Below, piece after piece: positions 11,277 through 23,711 of a stretch of DNA of 64,000 bases. The notes under the pieces were generated by a model, which saw nothing but the letters and a program-made list of their open reading frames with translations, had not been told where the DNA came from and did not search any database. The first letter of the stretch is position 1; every line of letters begins with the position of its first letter. The stretch is from Serendipita indica DSM 11827 (taxonomy: Eukaryota > Basidiomycota > Agaricomycetes > Sebacinales > Serendipitaceae), in contig CAJVGD010000042.1 in the NCBI GenBank assembly GCA_910890315.1, positions 62,001-126,000 on the forward strand, in the 5' to 3' direction. The position numbers and the translations under genes are program-made.

Positions 11277-12011
11277 ATGGCGACTCCAGACGAAATTCAG
11301 GAAAAGGCATTTTGCAAATGCTCTGTTCTAATCAGTCAAGCCATTCAACATTCCAACAGGCTCAACGCAAAGCAAGAGGCCAATGGACTCCCGCCAATGA
11401 ACTCGCTCGTAACAGACTTGTAAGATGAATTCAGACTCATCTAACTCATAGTACGTGCATCCAGCTGGCTAGCGACACCACTGACCCGGTATTCCATTTC
11501 ATTCGTCTCTGACTTCACATATTTATCTAAGAGGAGGACGTAGACGTGATCGGTCAGCAACTGGAGCAAGAATATGGTGCCACAACGTTCGAGGCATTTA
11601 TCAACCTCCTCGTACGTATGATGACCGAGATATCACGGCGAAGACCCAATGGGCATACAATAGGCTGAGATCACAGAAAGATTAGACGTCTGCAGGACAG
11701 CTACGGGAAGCCTTTCGAGGCATCGCACAAGAAAAGATTGGGATCCTTGTCCTGGCGACTTTACCGGGCATGCTCCCGACATCTTGCGCCACAACAGAAC
11801 CATGTCACGGAGATGGATCTCCAACTTGCCCAGCTATTCTACGGGACTACTATTCCACGGGACTATTGCGTTCCGCACGCAAACGATGCCCTCGTTGAAC
11901 GAGGGTGCCTATGTCGATGGGGATGGTGGCGGTCGAGGGACGGAGAATGGTGCGATTGAACCCAAGTTTGATTATGAGCGTTGGCTCGACGAGGCATTCC
12001 AGCCCAGCTGA
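11277..12011 (+). CDS. Hypothetical protein, small orphan gene
   Basis: I do not recognise this protein. A model of three exons stays open throughout: 11277-11408 (MATPDEIQEKAFCKCSVLIS), 11534-11611 (EDVDVIGQQLEQEYGATTFE) and 11664-12011 (AEITERLDVCRTATGSLSRH to DYERWLDEAFQPS). Introns would be about 125 and 52 bp with GT-AG ends; the second is convincing, the first has several alternative splice sites. The product of about 185 residues shows no signal peptide or membrane segment. Its N-terminal half is helical and acidic, the middle basic, and the C-terminus contains a Gly/Asp-rich patch (VDGDGGGRGTENGA). Its place in a gene-poor stretch beside a Pol III element leaves open that it is a decaying or lineage-specific gene. 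Confidence 0.45.
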
Positions 12012-13200
12012 GCACCATCACACTGACGAATGGGCTCGTCTGGCGAGGAGAGCGAGGTCAGGTTGTTATATTAGCATGCAATTGTAGACATAAGATTCAT
12101 GAGTATTGAAAACAGCCTGGTTTTCGTCCCCAGATAAGGCGCGTTCAACCCTTTGAGGATCACGCGTGTTGACCATCCAGCCCAGATTTCTGATATTCCT
12201 ACGAAATGGCAACCTCACGGTGTTCTCAAACAGTCATTAGATCTCACTTTTTGACACCGACGCTCTTCAGACTTGCGGGTGGTGGTCGATCAATTTGTTG
12301 GCGGACCAATAATGTTTTTGAGGACGGGCGCACGAATTTCTGGCGTGTGTTAGCGAGTCGAAGGATACCCCCCCCCCCTTCCGTTGTCGCTCCGGACAGG
12401 TTGCGGCTATAGATGGCTGCTCATGCGTCTGCAGTTTCATAGATAAACTGTGTGAGGTCGATGTATCACTGAGGTCGAAAGAATTGAAAAGAACGGAAGA
12501 TATTGAAGTGTCTAAGGAATTAGAAGGTACGAGAGATGAGCCACTGTCGCCCGACGAGGATCCATTACTGATGTTCCAATCGGGATTTGAATGTTCACAG
12601 CAGTCGCTATCTTGGGCTGTCATTTCTCTTGGGCGGGTTCAAGATATTTCAAGCTCCACCGACCACCCACGACCACCCATGTCCTGGAACTACTGTAGGG
12701 CTGAACTGTAGTTTGTGGAATAGACAGTGACGCATAACGGTTAACAGAGCAATAAGCTAAACCTCTTAGAGGGCACCGTACTGATTCTGAGACATTGAGC
12801 AAACCGATAAACTGGGCATTATTATTCAATTGGCTTTAAGTATACTGTCTGTACACGTCAAAAGGTAGCAATAAATTGCTCCTTCTCCATCTGACCCTCG
12901 TCGTCGGATCGTTCGCCATCGAGTGAATTGGAACTAAGCAATGCCCTGACGTTCGTACACATTAGCATGTATCGTTTGACAAACCCGCACAAGATTTACA
13001 TCCCTTCAATGAAGTTTAGGGGTTCGCCTAATGATTGCAGTGGTTTCTGGCTCAGACAATGAGACGCGTACGGATGGTGCAACAAGGCTTTTTGAATCAA
13101 ACGACAATGTATCTCACTATGGTCTTATACCAAATCCTGTGTTCAGTGCAACTCGATACAATAAGTAACATAAGGCGAGAGAAGCGGTGATTACGTCCGA
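12012..13200. other. Intergenic stretch without a supported gene
   Basis: No convincing gene here. A run of ten or eleven Cs lies at about 12368-12378. A Ser-rich minus-strand frame of 118 codons (12267-12623) is open but shows no recognisable domain or matching neighbours, and much of this stretch is AT-rich. The right part must contain the 3' UTR of the 2-oxoglutarate dehydrogenase gene. Confidence 0.4.
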
Positions 13201-16200
13201 TTATCGGGGAGCAAACGCCTGCTCTACGAGCTGCGATACTTCCTTCATATGCTGAGCCTGTAAAATTCGTCAGTGATCCTGATACAGCAGCGACTAGAGA
13301 CTGGGAAACGAACCTTGCTACCAGTGGCGACAGAGCTGTACGGTGGTCGTCCCGCATAGTATGGATACTTGCCCTTGTGATGCTCCGTTTCATTTGCAGC
13401 TGTCAAGATGCGCGTGCCCACATACGTCCAAGCGCCGCAGTTAAGTGGCTCTTCTTGGCACCACATCAAGTCGGCATTTGGATATTTGTCAAGGTGGGGT
13501 GTCAACTGGCGGGTAAATCAGTCTTCCGATCTCTTTGAGCTCGAGAAGGGGCTTTACCAAGTCATATGGGAACGGCGAAAGTTGTTCAAGTCGCGAGATT
13601 GCAACGTCCCATGCCTGTCGAGCCTCACGCTCTTTGAGGAGAGTGTAGTAGACCTGCCCGGTGCACAAAATGTGTCGACGAATCTCCTCGGGGGCAACGA
13701 GTTGTTCTGGGTGCGGCTCGGGCAGGTATCGCTGGAAGTGCGTCTCACCAGTCATCTCGCTCAGATCCGAACGCGCTTGTGGGTGACGGAGGAGAGACTT
13801 GGAGAAGAAGAGAATGAGTGGCTTGCGGAATTCACGGTGAATTTGTCGGCGGAGAACGTGGAAGTAGTTGGCAGGTGTGCTAGAATAAAATAAGTACAAT
13901 GACCACCAGCTGACCAAGAAAGCAACGTACGTAGGATAGACGATCTGCATGTTACAATCTTGATGCTGCCTTGCCAACTTCTCTGGTGGCGGGAAGATGT
14001 GCGGATGATCGTCGCAGAGCTGCAAGAAACGCTCGATACGTCCAGAGCTGTGTTCTGGTCCTTGTCCATCGTATCCATGAGGCATGCTCATCACCAAACC
14101 GGTGCGCTGGAGCCATTTCCGTTCACCAGAGGCGATGAACTGGTCGATAATGACTTGGGCATTGTTCGCGAAATCACCGAATTGCGCCTCCCAGATGACG
14201 AGACTTGCAGGCGAGACAAGCGAATAGCCGAGCTCGAATCCAAGCACACCGTACTCGGACAATGAGCTGTTACAAGCCGTGAATGCCGCCTGATCTTTGC
14301 CCAAGTTCTTCAATGGAACATACTGTCGCTCCGTCGCTTGATCATGGAGCACCGCGTGACGTTGACTAAAGGTACCACGCTCGACATCTTGACCACTGAT
14401 ACGGACATCAATCTTTTCGAGCACAAGTGCACCCATCGCGAGGGCTTCGGCAGTCGACATGTCAATGTTTGTGCCTTCTTCGACCGTCTTGCCTCTTGTT
14501 TGCAAAATGCGTGCAAGGTTGCGGTGCACATTGAAGCCTTCGGGGTATGACGAGATGACCTTGCCAATGTGTTTGAGCGTCTCCTCGGCTACGCCCGTCG
14601 GGAGGTGAGGTAGATTGTTCTCTGCGAGCTCCTTTGGAGACGGGAAGTTGGGCCACTCGCTTGAGAGCCACTCTTTGGGACTTGGTTCGTACGTCTTTGC
14701 GCCAGCAGCTGCCTTTTCCAGCATTCCCCACACCCACTTCCGGTGTTCCTCAATGTCTTGGTCGGTAAACGTTTTTTGTTTGGAGAGGAAGTTGGTATAC
14801 TGTGTGAGTGGAGTCGGTTGTTTTTCGATGGCCTTGTACATGCGAGGCTGGGTGAATGATGGCTGATCAGTCTCGTTGTGCCCATAGCGGCGGTAACAGA
14901 TAATGTCGACAACAACGTCCTTCTTGTATTTGGCCCGCCAGTCAGCTGCGAGTTGGCAAACAAACGTGACGGCTTCGACATTATCTCCGTTGACGTGGAA
15001 GATGGGAGCGTCGATGGCTTTGGCGATATCTGAGCAATATGGCGTGGATCGCGAGAAGCGAGGGTCGGTTGTGAAACCAATTTGGTTGTTCACAATGAGA
15101 TGGATTGTTCCTCCTGTTCCGTAACTTGGGAGATTGTGGAAGCCCATCGTCTCATAGACGACACCTTGTCCGGCAAACGCGGCGTCACCGTGAAGCAAGA
15201 CGCCCAGAGCGGTATTGTGGTTAAACTCGTCGTTTTCGAAATGTTGAATGGCACGTGTTTTGCCAAGGACGAGTGGGTCTTCCGCTTCCAAGTGACTAGG
15301 ATTGGCGACGAGGGAAAGACTGACGCGCTTGCCAGAGGGCGTCGGTCGGACATAGTTGGCACCCAGGTGATACTTGACGTCTCCTCCGGCATCCTCCCCG
15401 TGTACGCCGCCGCTAAACTCGTTGAGAATGGCCTCGATAGGCTTTCGGATGACATTGGCGAGAACGTTTAACCGTCCTCGATGCGGCATGCCCATGATGA
15501 CGTGCTTGACACCATGCTCTACGGAGCGGTCAATGAGCGCCTTCATGCCGGGGATAAGCGACTCGCAGCCTTCGAGACCAAATCGCTTTTCGTTGGGGTA
15601 CTTGCTGGCGATAAACTTTTCAAACATTTCCGACCACATCAGTCTGTCGAGAATCATGCGCTTTTCTTCGACGCTATAACTCCATGGGTTTGGAATCTCC
15701 ACTCGCTCCCTGATCCAGTCGCACTGTTCCTTGTCGGGGATGTGAATGTACTGATAACCGATGGCTCTGCCTATCCAGAGATGAACGATGATTATAAAAT
15801 CAAAAGGGAGAATGCTTACAGTAGACACGCTTGCATGTCTTGATAATATCCTCGAGGGTCATGGACGAAACGCCATTTTTGGCAAAGTGGGGGAGGATAC
15901 CTGGACCAAGGCTAAACTCCTTTTTAAGGTCTGCTTCTGTGAAGCCATAATGGCTGAGCTCGAGCTCGATAGGTCGGGCAGGGCTGAGGTCGGGATCGAG
16001 GATACCGAGAGGATCCAAGTTGGCGACGTGATGGCCCCGGACCTGGTATGCTCTGACGAGTAGCTGGACTTTGAGGGCGTCTGTGAGTTCCTTGTCGCCG
16101 TGCATGTGGAGGGTGGGTGCTCCACCCGCCGGCTGAGGAACGTTGTGTAGGCTTGGAGGGAGTTGAAAGGCCTGGTCGCTGCCGAGTCCCTTGTCGAGTG

Positions 16201-16405
16201 CAGAGAAATAAGCATTCCAGGAAGCATGCACAGACGAGGGATCCTGTTTCCAAGACCTGTACATTTCCTGAGCGTAATAGTTGTTCGTCCCGTTTTCAAA
16301 CGTCGTGGCTGCGGTGGCAAGACAGCGCAGACGGGTGCGGAATGCAGCTGTTGGATTGCATCGGAGTGCAGACGACAGCTGCCGTGTACACCGTCGAGCC
16401 AGCAT
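13201..16405 (-). CDS. KGD1: 2-oxoglutarate dehydrogenase E1 component, mitochondrial
   Basis: ATG 16405 begins [20 protein letters not shown], an Arg/Ser-rich mitochondrial presequence. Then follow [39 protein letters not shown], and after an intron near 15770-15825 [20 protein letters not shown]. Core motifs are [32 protein letters not shown], the thiamine-diphosphate site [14 protein letters not shown] with VNNQIGFTT, and [15 protein letters not shown]. The transketolase-like C-terminal part includes [13 protein letters not shown] and [14 protein letters not shown]. Small introns lie near 13880-13931, 13508-13550 and 13262-13313; the last exon ends [16 protein letters not shown] at the TAA 13201. 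Length of about 1,000 residues fits the family. The enzyme decarboxylates 2-oxoglutarate in the TCA cycle together with E2 and E3. Confidence 0.96.
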
Positions 16406-16569
16406 CTTTTACAGACTGGAATCGTCATCAACACTCGTCGTCGGGTTTATAGCCAAACAAGAGCACAAAATACATACCAAAAGTGGTGGAAAACTGCTGA
16501 AATAAAGAGTGGAGACCTTTGCAGTGGTCGAGGCAGAGTCCAACTTGGAGTCGACCAACCCGCTTTCAC

Positions 16570-17306
16570 ATGTCCGGCGACCGTCAACAGCTTCTAGAAC
16601 TGTTATATTATTCGATTCACTCGTTAGTTTGCCTTCCGACGGATTTCCCGTCCGCGCCTCTCAACCTTCCAGGATTCTGTTCCATCGTGGAGTATACGCC
16701 CGCGAGGAGTTTGACATCGTTTCCAAGTATGGAGAAACACAATACGTCATTGCAGACGCGACTACACGTCACTACATTGACGCCTTTTTGGCTCAGGTCA
16801 ATGGTACGCATCTCCTCGGCGTTGCACCACACTAACTGGTTACTTAGCATGGCTGGACAGCGGCGAGATTACTCATTTAGTCGTCATCATCCTCTCCAAG
16901 GACGATGGCAGGACGCTAGAGCGATGGACATTTGATGTCACAACAAACCCGCATAGTCCGACTCTCGTCCCTGCTATCACAAAGAACCTGGTCATGGACA
17001 TTGCTGTTCCCAATGTCTTGAAGCAATTGACCGCTGCCACCACGTTTTTGCCCGACCTCCCCACTCCCGCCGTCTTCAAACTACAGGCCTATGTCATGCC
17101 CGAAAACGAAACATCCCTGTCTCTTCTTTCAGACGAATGGGTCGCTGTCGATGGCGTTCATCCCTTTGGTGAAGACGTAGAGACGCAGCAGGTACGAACC
17201 CCCTTATCAAAGTGTCCATTCTCTCACTCTCTTATAGACTTTATTGCGTGGAGTAAAGACGACAGACAGAGAAGTCAACCTTCTTCTTACGGCTCTAGAC
17301 GATTGA
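16570..17306 (+). CDS. MAD2: Spindle assembly checkpoint protein Mad2 (HORMA domain)
   Basis: ATG 16570 gives MSGDRQQLLELLYYSIHS; a 46-bp or so intron starting GTTAGT joins this in frame to ILFHRGVYAREEFDIVSKYG. Next come YIDAFLAQVN, an intron, AWLDSGEITHLVVIILSKDD, GRTLERWTFDV, KQLTAATTFLPDLP, a safety-belt region EWVAVDGVHPFGED and, after one more intron, TLLRGVKTTDREVNLLLTAL. FHRGVYxxExF and LERWxFD with TATVTFLP-like sequence separate Mad2 from Rev7 and Hop1. Mad2 inhibits Cdc20-APC/C at unattached kinetochores. The N-terminus is about eight residues shorter than in yeast Mad2, lacking the usual ISLKGS start, so an upstream exon may have been missed. The gene is divergent from OGDH E1, with 164 bp between starts. 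Confidence 0.9.
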
Positions 17307-17491
17307 TTCCCGTGGCCGGTCTTTTTTACACGTAGATTCTCTGTATACAAGGTCATCCAGCCCTTTGGTACATCTAATAATGTACATTCAACACTCATTT
17401 TTCATTTTATCTGATTCGAGCGAACAGCCGCCCAAGCGCGACGCCACTTGAACCTCGACTGCCATCTGCCTTCCAACGACTGACCGCCAAA

Positions 17492-19673
17492 ATGATGGGA
17501 GGAAGCAGAATGGGACTGGGTATGCGCCCAACACAATCCGTTTATACAAACTCTCCGACGGGACCTTCGTCGCAACAGCTTACGCTCTTTGTGGGCTCCA
17601 TCTCACCCGGGATCACAGATGCATTCCTTCAAGCTCTGTTCGCGGTATTCCCTTCTTTCCTTGTACACGTTTGGCTGGTTTGCTGACGCGCTCCAAGGCC
17701 TGTGGGCCCCTGAGGAGCTTCAAACGACTGTTGACGCCCATCGGAAAGCCTCAAGGCTTTGGATTCGCAGAGTTTGATCAACCAGAAGCGATGGTACGCG
17801 CAATAGAGCTCCTTAATGGTACGGAACTGCCATCACAAGAAGCGGGACAACCGAACAAGAAACTTTTGGTGCGTTGCATGCTATTCGTTCTACGGTTTTC
17901 ACGTTCCTGACGCGTTTTATAAAGGTTAGGGCTGACGAAAAGACTGGAAATTACCTCAAGGCTTACGAGTCGTCGCGAATCAAAACCGACGTGAGTTTCT
18001 CCCCTTGCAGACTTGTAGGGGATCGTTCAACTTGCATATAGCAAGACGAATTTCAGACAGATACGTCTCGAACCATCATCGAGGGGTTGATTGAAGGACT
18101 GCGAAACGGGCAGCCGCTCCCAGATGGCGACCAGCAAGCCGACCAGCAATCTGTCGTTCCTCCCCACCTCCATGATCTCCAAGAGGCAGATTTGCCAGAG
18201 AACCAACGCGGTCTCGTCATATCAGAAATCGAACTCTTCCGTCGACAGTCGGTCAAAAAGGCAGGAATGGATAAGACTGCTGGCGTTGGACCCGTGAATG
18301 CAGTTGGTGGAAGCACAGGCTTTGGTGCTCTCTCCCAACCAAAAGGACGAGGGTGGGGCCAACGACAAAACAGTATAGGCAGTGGTCCTCAGACACCCAC
18401 TGGACCGAGTACTCCTACGCCGACGCGACCTACACATAGCCCAAGTCGATCCGACTCTCGTGGACCAGATCCACAGAGATATCATGGCCAAGCGCCAGAG
18501 TTTGTCAAGGCAGAAGCCGGGAAGCAACACGACGAGGAGCGCGAACGTGAGCTCAAGGCGAAAAAGTCAAAGGCGGATGATCAAGAGTTCCGACATGTAC
18601 GTCCTTCCAGATTACCTTGTTCTTGCTAATGACCCACCAGCGCGAACGATTGTGGGAGAGCGCAGAGTACAAACGCATTAAACGGTTCAGTCACATGGCA
18701 GCTGTCGAAAGTGCTGTGCAAGAAAACGAAGACAAAGATCGTCAGGATATGAAGACGCGGCTGGAGATTTGGGATGATGACGAGAGTGACGAGCTTTTCT
18801 ACGTGGACAGGTACGCATTTCCTGTTCCCTCGAGCACATTCTTACGAATATACAGGGCTGAGTGGAGGCGCAAGCGACAACGTACGCTTGCAAGAGAAAT
18901 GGCAGAGGATGTACATGCACGCAACGTTGCTCGCGCCGAGGAGGAACGAGCCCAGCGCGAGTCACAACTATTCCTGGAGAAACAGATGGAACAAATGCGT
19001 GCAACACAGGAGGAGCAGAAAAAGGCTGGTCTCCTCGTCGACGACGCCGCTCCCATCAAACTCAACGTCGCACTCGCCACCAAACCCGCTCAAACCGCTG
19101 CAGCTGCACAAGCTGCGCCCGCAGAACCACGGGTAGTCTTTGGCCAAGAAGAAGAAGACGAAGTTGTCGTGAAGAAGAAGCGGATGCCCATGGTCGAACT
19201 GGACCTCTTTGTCGATGGCGAAAAGGCAAAGGAAAAGTTGGAATCAATCAGGCAGCAAGTGTCGAAAGAAAAAGACGCTCTATGGAAAGCGAAGATTCGC
19301 TGGGAGGCTGTTTCAGATGTGCGTTTTCTGTCTTCCTTGGGAAAGCATGCTCATTCCTTGATAGTCCACCATTGAACGAAAGCTGGAGCCCGTGATTCAA
19401 AAGAAGATAAAGGAATTCTTGGGAGACGTCGACGACGATCTCGTCATGTTTGTCATCGAACATCTCAAGGATCGCAAGGGGCCGAGCAAGCTGGTCGAAG
19501 GGCTAGAACCTGTACGTGTGCCTCTGCATGCTACATATTAAGTGCTCATGTTCCATTAGGTTCTCGAAGACGAGGCGGTTCCGTTCGTGATCGCTTTGTG
19601 GCGCCAAGTAGTATTCGAAAGCGTGGCATACGGAGAAGCGTTGGATACCGAAAGCTTGATGGTGGACGATTGA
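17492..19673 (+). CDS. RBM25-like splicing factor (RRM plus PWI)
   Basis: The N-terminal RRM reads QQLTLFVGSISPGITDAFLQ, an intron, ACGPLRSFKRLLTPIGKPQ and the RNP1-like KPQGFGFAEF, followed by RADEKTGNYLKAYESSR. A middle region rich in Pro, Thr and Arg follows, then a long charged helix (RERLWESAEYKRIKRFSH onward to QLFLEKQMEQMRATQEEQKK). The C-terminus is a PWI domain: LEPVIQKKIKEFLGDVDDDL, MFVIEHLKDRKGPSKLVEGL, FVIALWRQVVFESVAYGEAL. RRM, charged linker and terminal PWI in this order is the RBM25/Snu71 architecture, a U1 snRNP-associated regulator of 5' splice-site choice, nuclear. There are about eight short introns. The start may be at the first or second Met (17492/17495). Confidence 0.87.
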
Positions 19674-19957
19674 GGCAGTGATTTCCAAGAGCGCGACGCT
19701 CGGTGCGTTGTCCATCTTTCTGTGTATTTCACCTCTACCTCCCGAAGGCGAAAACTTTACCAAAATCGGGTACTCGTTGGATTGCAGTGGGATGAGACCG
19801 GCTCCAAACCTCTCGTGAGTATTTGCTTTCATGGCACACTGAATGTACAGGCTCTGTCGAGTCTACGACAATGAAATTAAAGCCTCAGAGACTTCTGTAG
19901 GTCGATAAAGATAATCACAGTGGCTCTACTCCAACATCCTCTGGCGTAAGAATAAGA

Positions 19958-22900
19958 CTAGTGCTTGCGTTTTTTGCGACTACCACCCTCTGCCTCTTCT
20001 CGCTTTTGTTTCTGACCAGCAATCCGCATATACTCCTTGCGCTGCTCCTTTTGCTTTTGACCCTTTTTCTCCTCCAGCTTTGAAACCGCCTTTCTGTGCT
20101 CGGACCGCCGCTCCTCTTGCTTTTCCCGACGCTTGGCCGTCTTGTCCTTGTCCAGCGCACGCATCTGTTGCAATAAGGCAAGTGCGCGTTTTTCCTCTGG
20201 TTCGAGGACGACTGCCCGCTTTTGAAGATACGTCTTGCCCTTTGCTGGCTTTGTGAGCCGCGGCTTGGACGCAAAGGGTAATTCCTGCTGCAGTTTCTTG
20301 GAAATCTTGAGAGGGTTGAATCGCCTCGACGGTCGATCAATCGGCTGTATGGATCGCGGGTTAGTATTGGTCATCTGCCACCCGAGGTCGGTGTCTCACC
20401 TTGTAAGTAGAGTTGATATTCAGAGGCGCGCTCATTCCCAGCTCCTTTCGGACTTGACCCGTTAGTCGCATCCCTTGCCATTTCTTCTCTCTAAGCAGAA
20501 GCGAGGTCACAGGGTTGTAGAACTGCCTTGGTTGGATGGAATACCAGGCACGCAAAAAGACGATATCTGTCGATAAATTTAATTTGAGATCGGTTGGGGT
20601 AGATGCACTGACCACTCATGAGAATCTTGTCCTCGAATGTCGCCCTGAATGCCCCATGAGGCTTCGCCTGTGCCTTCTTAATCTGTCCCCGGATACCGGA
20701 GACGGTTTTGATCGTCGCGCCTTCAAACTTGGCTACTTCGAGAGAGGAGGTGAACATATCCTTGATGAAGGCCGTATTTTTGAAAATCTTGTAGGGTACC
20801 CCAGTCAACTTGAGCTTCTTGACAATCTTCGTCGACCGATCGATGTCCAACACTACACCGGTTGCAGATATTCGGAACCCGGGGTTTGAATCGTCGAGAG
20901 AATTGAAAGCGCAGAAGCCTGTATTGGGAAGAGAGACGGGCCCATAAAATGTGGCGTAGCAGTGCATATGCTCCGGGGTATATTTGAGCATACGCATCCG
21001 AATTGAGTGATCATCAAGGCTATAGATGGGAATCGTTTGGAACCGCCTCCAACCGAGCGAGAAGATGAGAGGGTCGTTGGTTTTGAGGGTCTTGGTGAAC
21101 CAACGGTGGCGTTTCAACCGAACCTGGAGAATACCAAAACGTTCTTCAGCGGGCAGTAATCCTCCGACGATGATTGGATATGCAGGGTCAAAATTGTCGA
21201 CAAGCTCGCATGGCACTTGTGCGAGTTCAACGCGCACGTACGAGCCTGGTCGATACCCTTCGACCAGCGCCCGCGTCTCTGCGTCGACGCCCTCGAATTC
21301 TTGGCGATTGAGCTTGAGTTGCTGAGCCATTTCCTCCTTCTTTTCGTCGTAAAAGCTGAGCTTGGCACCCTCTGGATCGTCATACTGCTGATCAAACTTC
21401 CGCTTTAGGGCCTCCTTTTTGGCCGCCAGCACCTTTTCTCTGGTGACCTCGTCATCTTCTGCCTCTGACGCAGCATCCTCTTCCGATTTCGGCGGAGCTT
21501 CGAGATCCTCGAAGTCGCCCTCCTCCGAGCCTTCACCGTTGCCGTCCTCCTCTCCCTGGGAGCCTGTGATGAAGAGAGACCGGAAGGTGTCCAAAAAGTC
21601 ATTATCATCCCAATCGACTTCTTCGCCTTCCCGAAGCAGCGGCTCCTTGGTTTGATCCACAGTTTCCGTGTCCCCAAGGGTCTCCTTCTTGAAGGTCAGA
21701 AAGTCGTCCTCCTCCTCCTCCATGGCGGCCTCGGAGTCTTCCTCTCCATTGATGATTTGTTCCGGTGTCAACTGACTCTTGTAAATCAGCTTTGTCCAGT
21801 CTATTTTGCGAGGCCTTTGACTCCTGGCTTGATCGAGATTCGAGAGGATGCCGCTTTTCCATTTCGGGGCGTCCTCATCTGACATCTCATCATCATCCTC
21901 GTCTGACGGAATGTCGTCTTGGATCTCATCTTGTCGAAGGTCACCAACATCGTCTCCCAAGTCGGAATCACTCTCTGCATACTCCACATCCTTGCTCTGA
22001 TGAGTTTGTCGAGTCTTTTGCAATGCTCTAGTGGGCTGACGAGCAGTGGATCGACCGCTTCCATCTCCGACGACTGGGTACTCTTCTTCGGCGTCGCCTT
22101 CCTCTGAGTCCTCGTCTGATACTTCTGAATCTTCCTCAGAATTGTCCGAACCTTCAGAATCATCCTCGTCGTCGCTTGGTGCGACGACAAGAGGATGAGA
22201 GGAAGTGCCTAGCAGCCGGATTTGACTTTGAGAAACTGAATCGGCTAATGTGGTAGTGGCATCCTGGAGGTCGAGAACCATTCGCTCGCCCTCGCCTTCG
22301 ACTTCTAAAGGCTAGTCTTAGCGATGCAATTTTAAGCAAAGGCCCTACTCACCACCATCCTTGCGCGTAAAGTTACCAGGAACGGTGATGTATACAGCAT
22401 CCTTGTCGTACAGAATACCACCGACATCACTCATTGGCGCGTGGATCAGTTTGTGCTTTTCTGCCAGCCGTCGCCGCTTTTCGCTCTCTGCAGTTGGTTG
22501 AGGACAAGGGTCAGGAAGAAGGGTGATGGAACGAATTTCCAAATCGCCAGCACCAGGTACGTGCACCTTGTGAGACTCTTTGAGGTTGGTACCCCTCAGG
22601 TAGCCATAGAGTGTGACTGTGCGATCACATGTTGGATTCTGGCGAACTTGTTCTACAGGTGTCAAGTCTTGTATTCTGTCTGCAAGCAGATATGGATGTG
22701 CGTTGCGAAAGATGAGAGGTCGAAACTTCATGACGGAAATGAAGCGTGTGAGGTTCTGAATCTCAGTATCTGGATACCGTCCATTTATGACACCGGAGAG
22801 GTAGAAGAGCTTTGCTCCCTGATAGATTTCGGTCCAAAATCGCTTCTTGAGGGCCTTCTTTGTCGAGCGTTGGACGGCAATCTTTTTGATCAAGTCGAGA

Positions 22901-23582
22901 TGTGTCAAGACACCGATAATCTTTGGGAACCCATGAGCTTGAAGAATGTTGAGAAACTCAAAGGTTTCCTGGAAATCGTTCAGAAGGCAACGCGAGTAGT
23001 GGGTTAGGCTTACTCGCCATTTCAAAGCCAAAGCTGGCATCAATCATGAGAAGAACGAGATCTGCAATCTTTCCAATGTCGATCATCGAGTTTAGGTCGT
23101 TGTTGCATTCGACAATGGTGAGCCGTCGTCTTTTACCGGCCACGAGCGTGATAGGACCCTTGATTTCGGATAGTGTGTGCTTTGTATACCGCCTGACGAG
23201 AGATTTGACAAGTGTCGACTTGCCGACCTGTTGCAATTAGTTCTCTTCGTCGAGTGGCAGACCGACTTGTACGCACTCCTGGCGGTCCCACGACGGCAAC
23301 AATGACTGGAGGAGGTTCATCTTCTGGTGTTCTGTTTACGAGCGGGACATGAAGACGGGTCTGGTCCTTTTCAGCATTTCTCCTCGCTTGTTTCTCTGCT
23401 CGCCGCCCAGAGTTGACTGCAAATGCCTGGACACATGACAGATTAGCAAATGTACAAGTCGTTCAAAGGCGTATCTAGCCACCAACCTTTTCGTTAAAGC
23501 CCTTTGCATGCTTGTTGGTCGACTTTTTCTCCGCCTTTTTCTTGGAAATGCGATGCGCCTTGTGCGGCTTGTCAGCGTCCAT
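19958..23582 (-). CDS. BMS1: Ribosome biogenesis GTPase Bms1
   Basis: ATG 23582 starts [20 protein letters not shown], a basic nucleolar-type leader. The GTPase P-loop is [16 protein letters not shown], interrupted by an intron exactly between Gly and Val (about 23228-23276). [39 protein letters not shown] and [11 protein letters not shown] complete the G domain. The AARP2CN segment ([20 protein letters not shown]) follows, then a very acidic linker (about 21400-22200 in sequence), and the C-terminal DUF663-type region with [55 protein letters not shown] and [20 protein letters not shown]. The tail is Lys/Arg-rich and ends GGSRKKRKH. Bms1 works with Rcl1 in the small-subunit processome for early 18S rRNA cleavage. 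Full-length and intact. Confidence 0.96.
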
Positions 23583-23711
23583 TTGTCACGCTGGAGAATA
23601 TTCTCGAGTGGCCGTGTTCAAAGTGCGAATTGCGGGCTGACCAAGCGTCGACTTCAAAAAGGCAAATGAAACCAAACTGACGCGTCGAGCCTGTCTTGAC
23701 CTCCAACCACC

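Noticed and set aside
12267-12623. 118-codon Ser-rich minus-strand frame
   Set aside because: No start context, splice partners or domain; kept only as a note in the intergenic entry.
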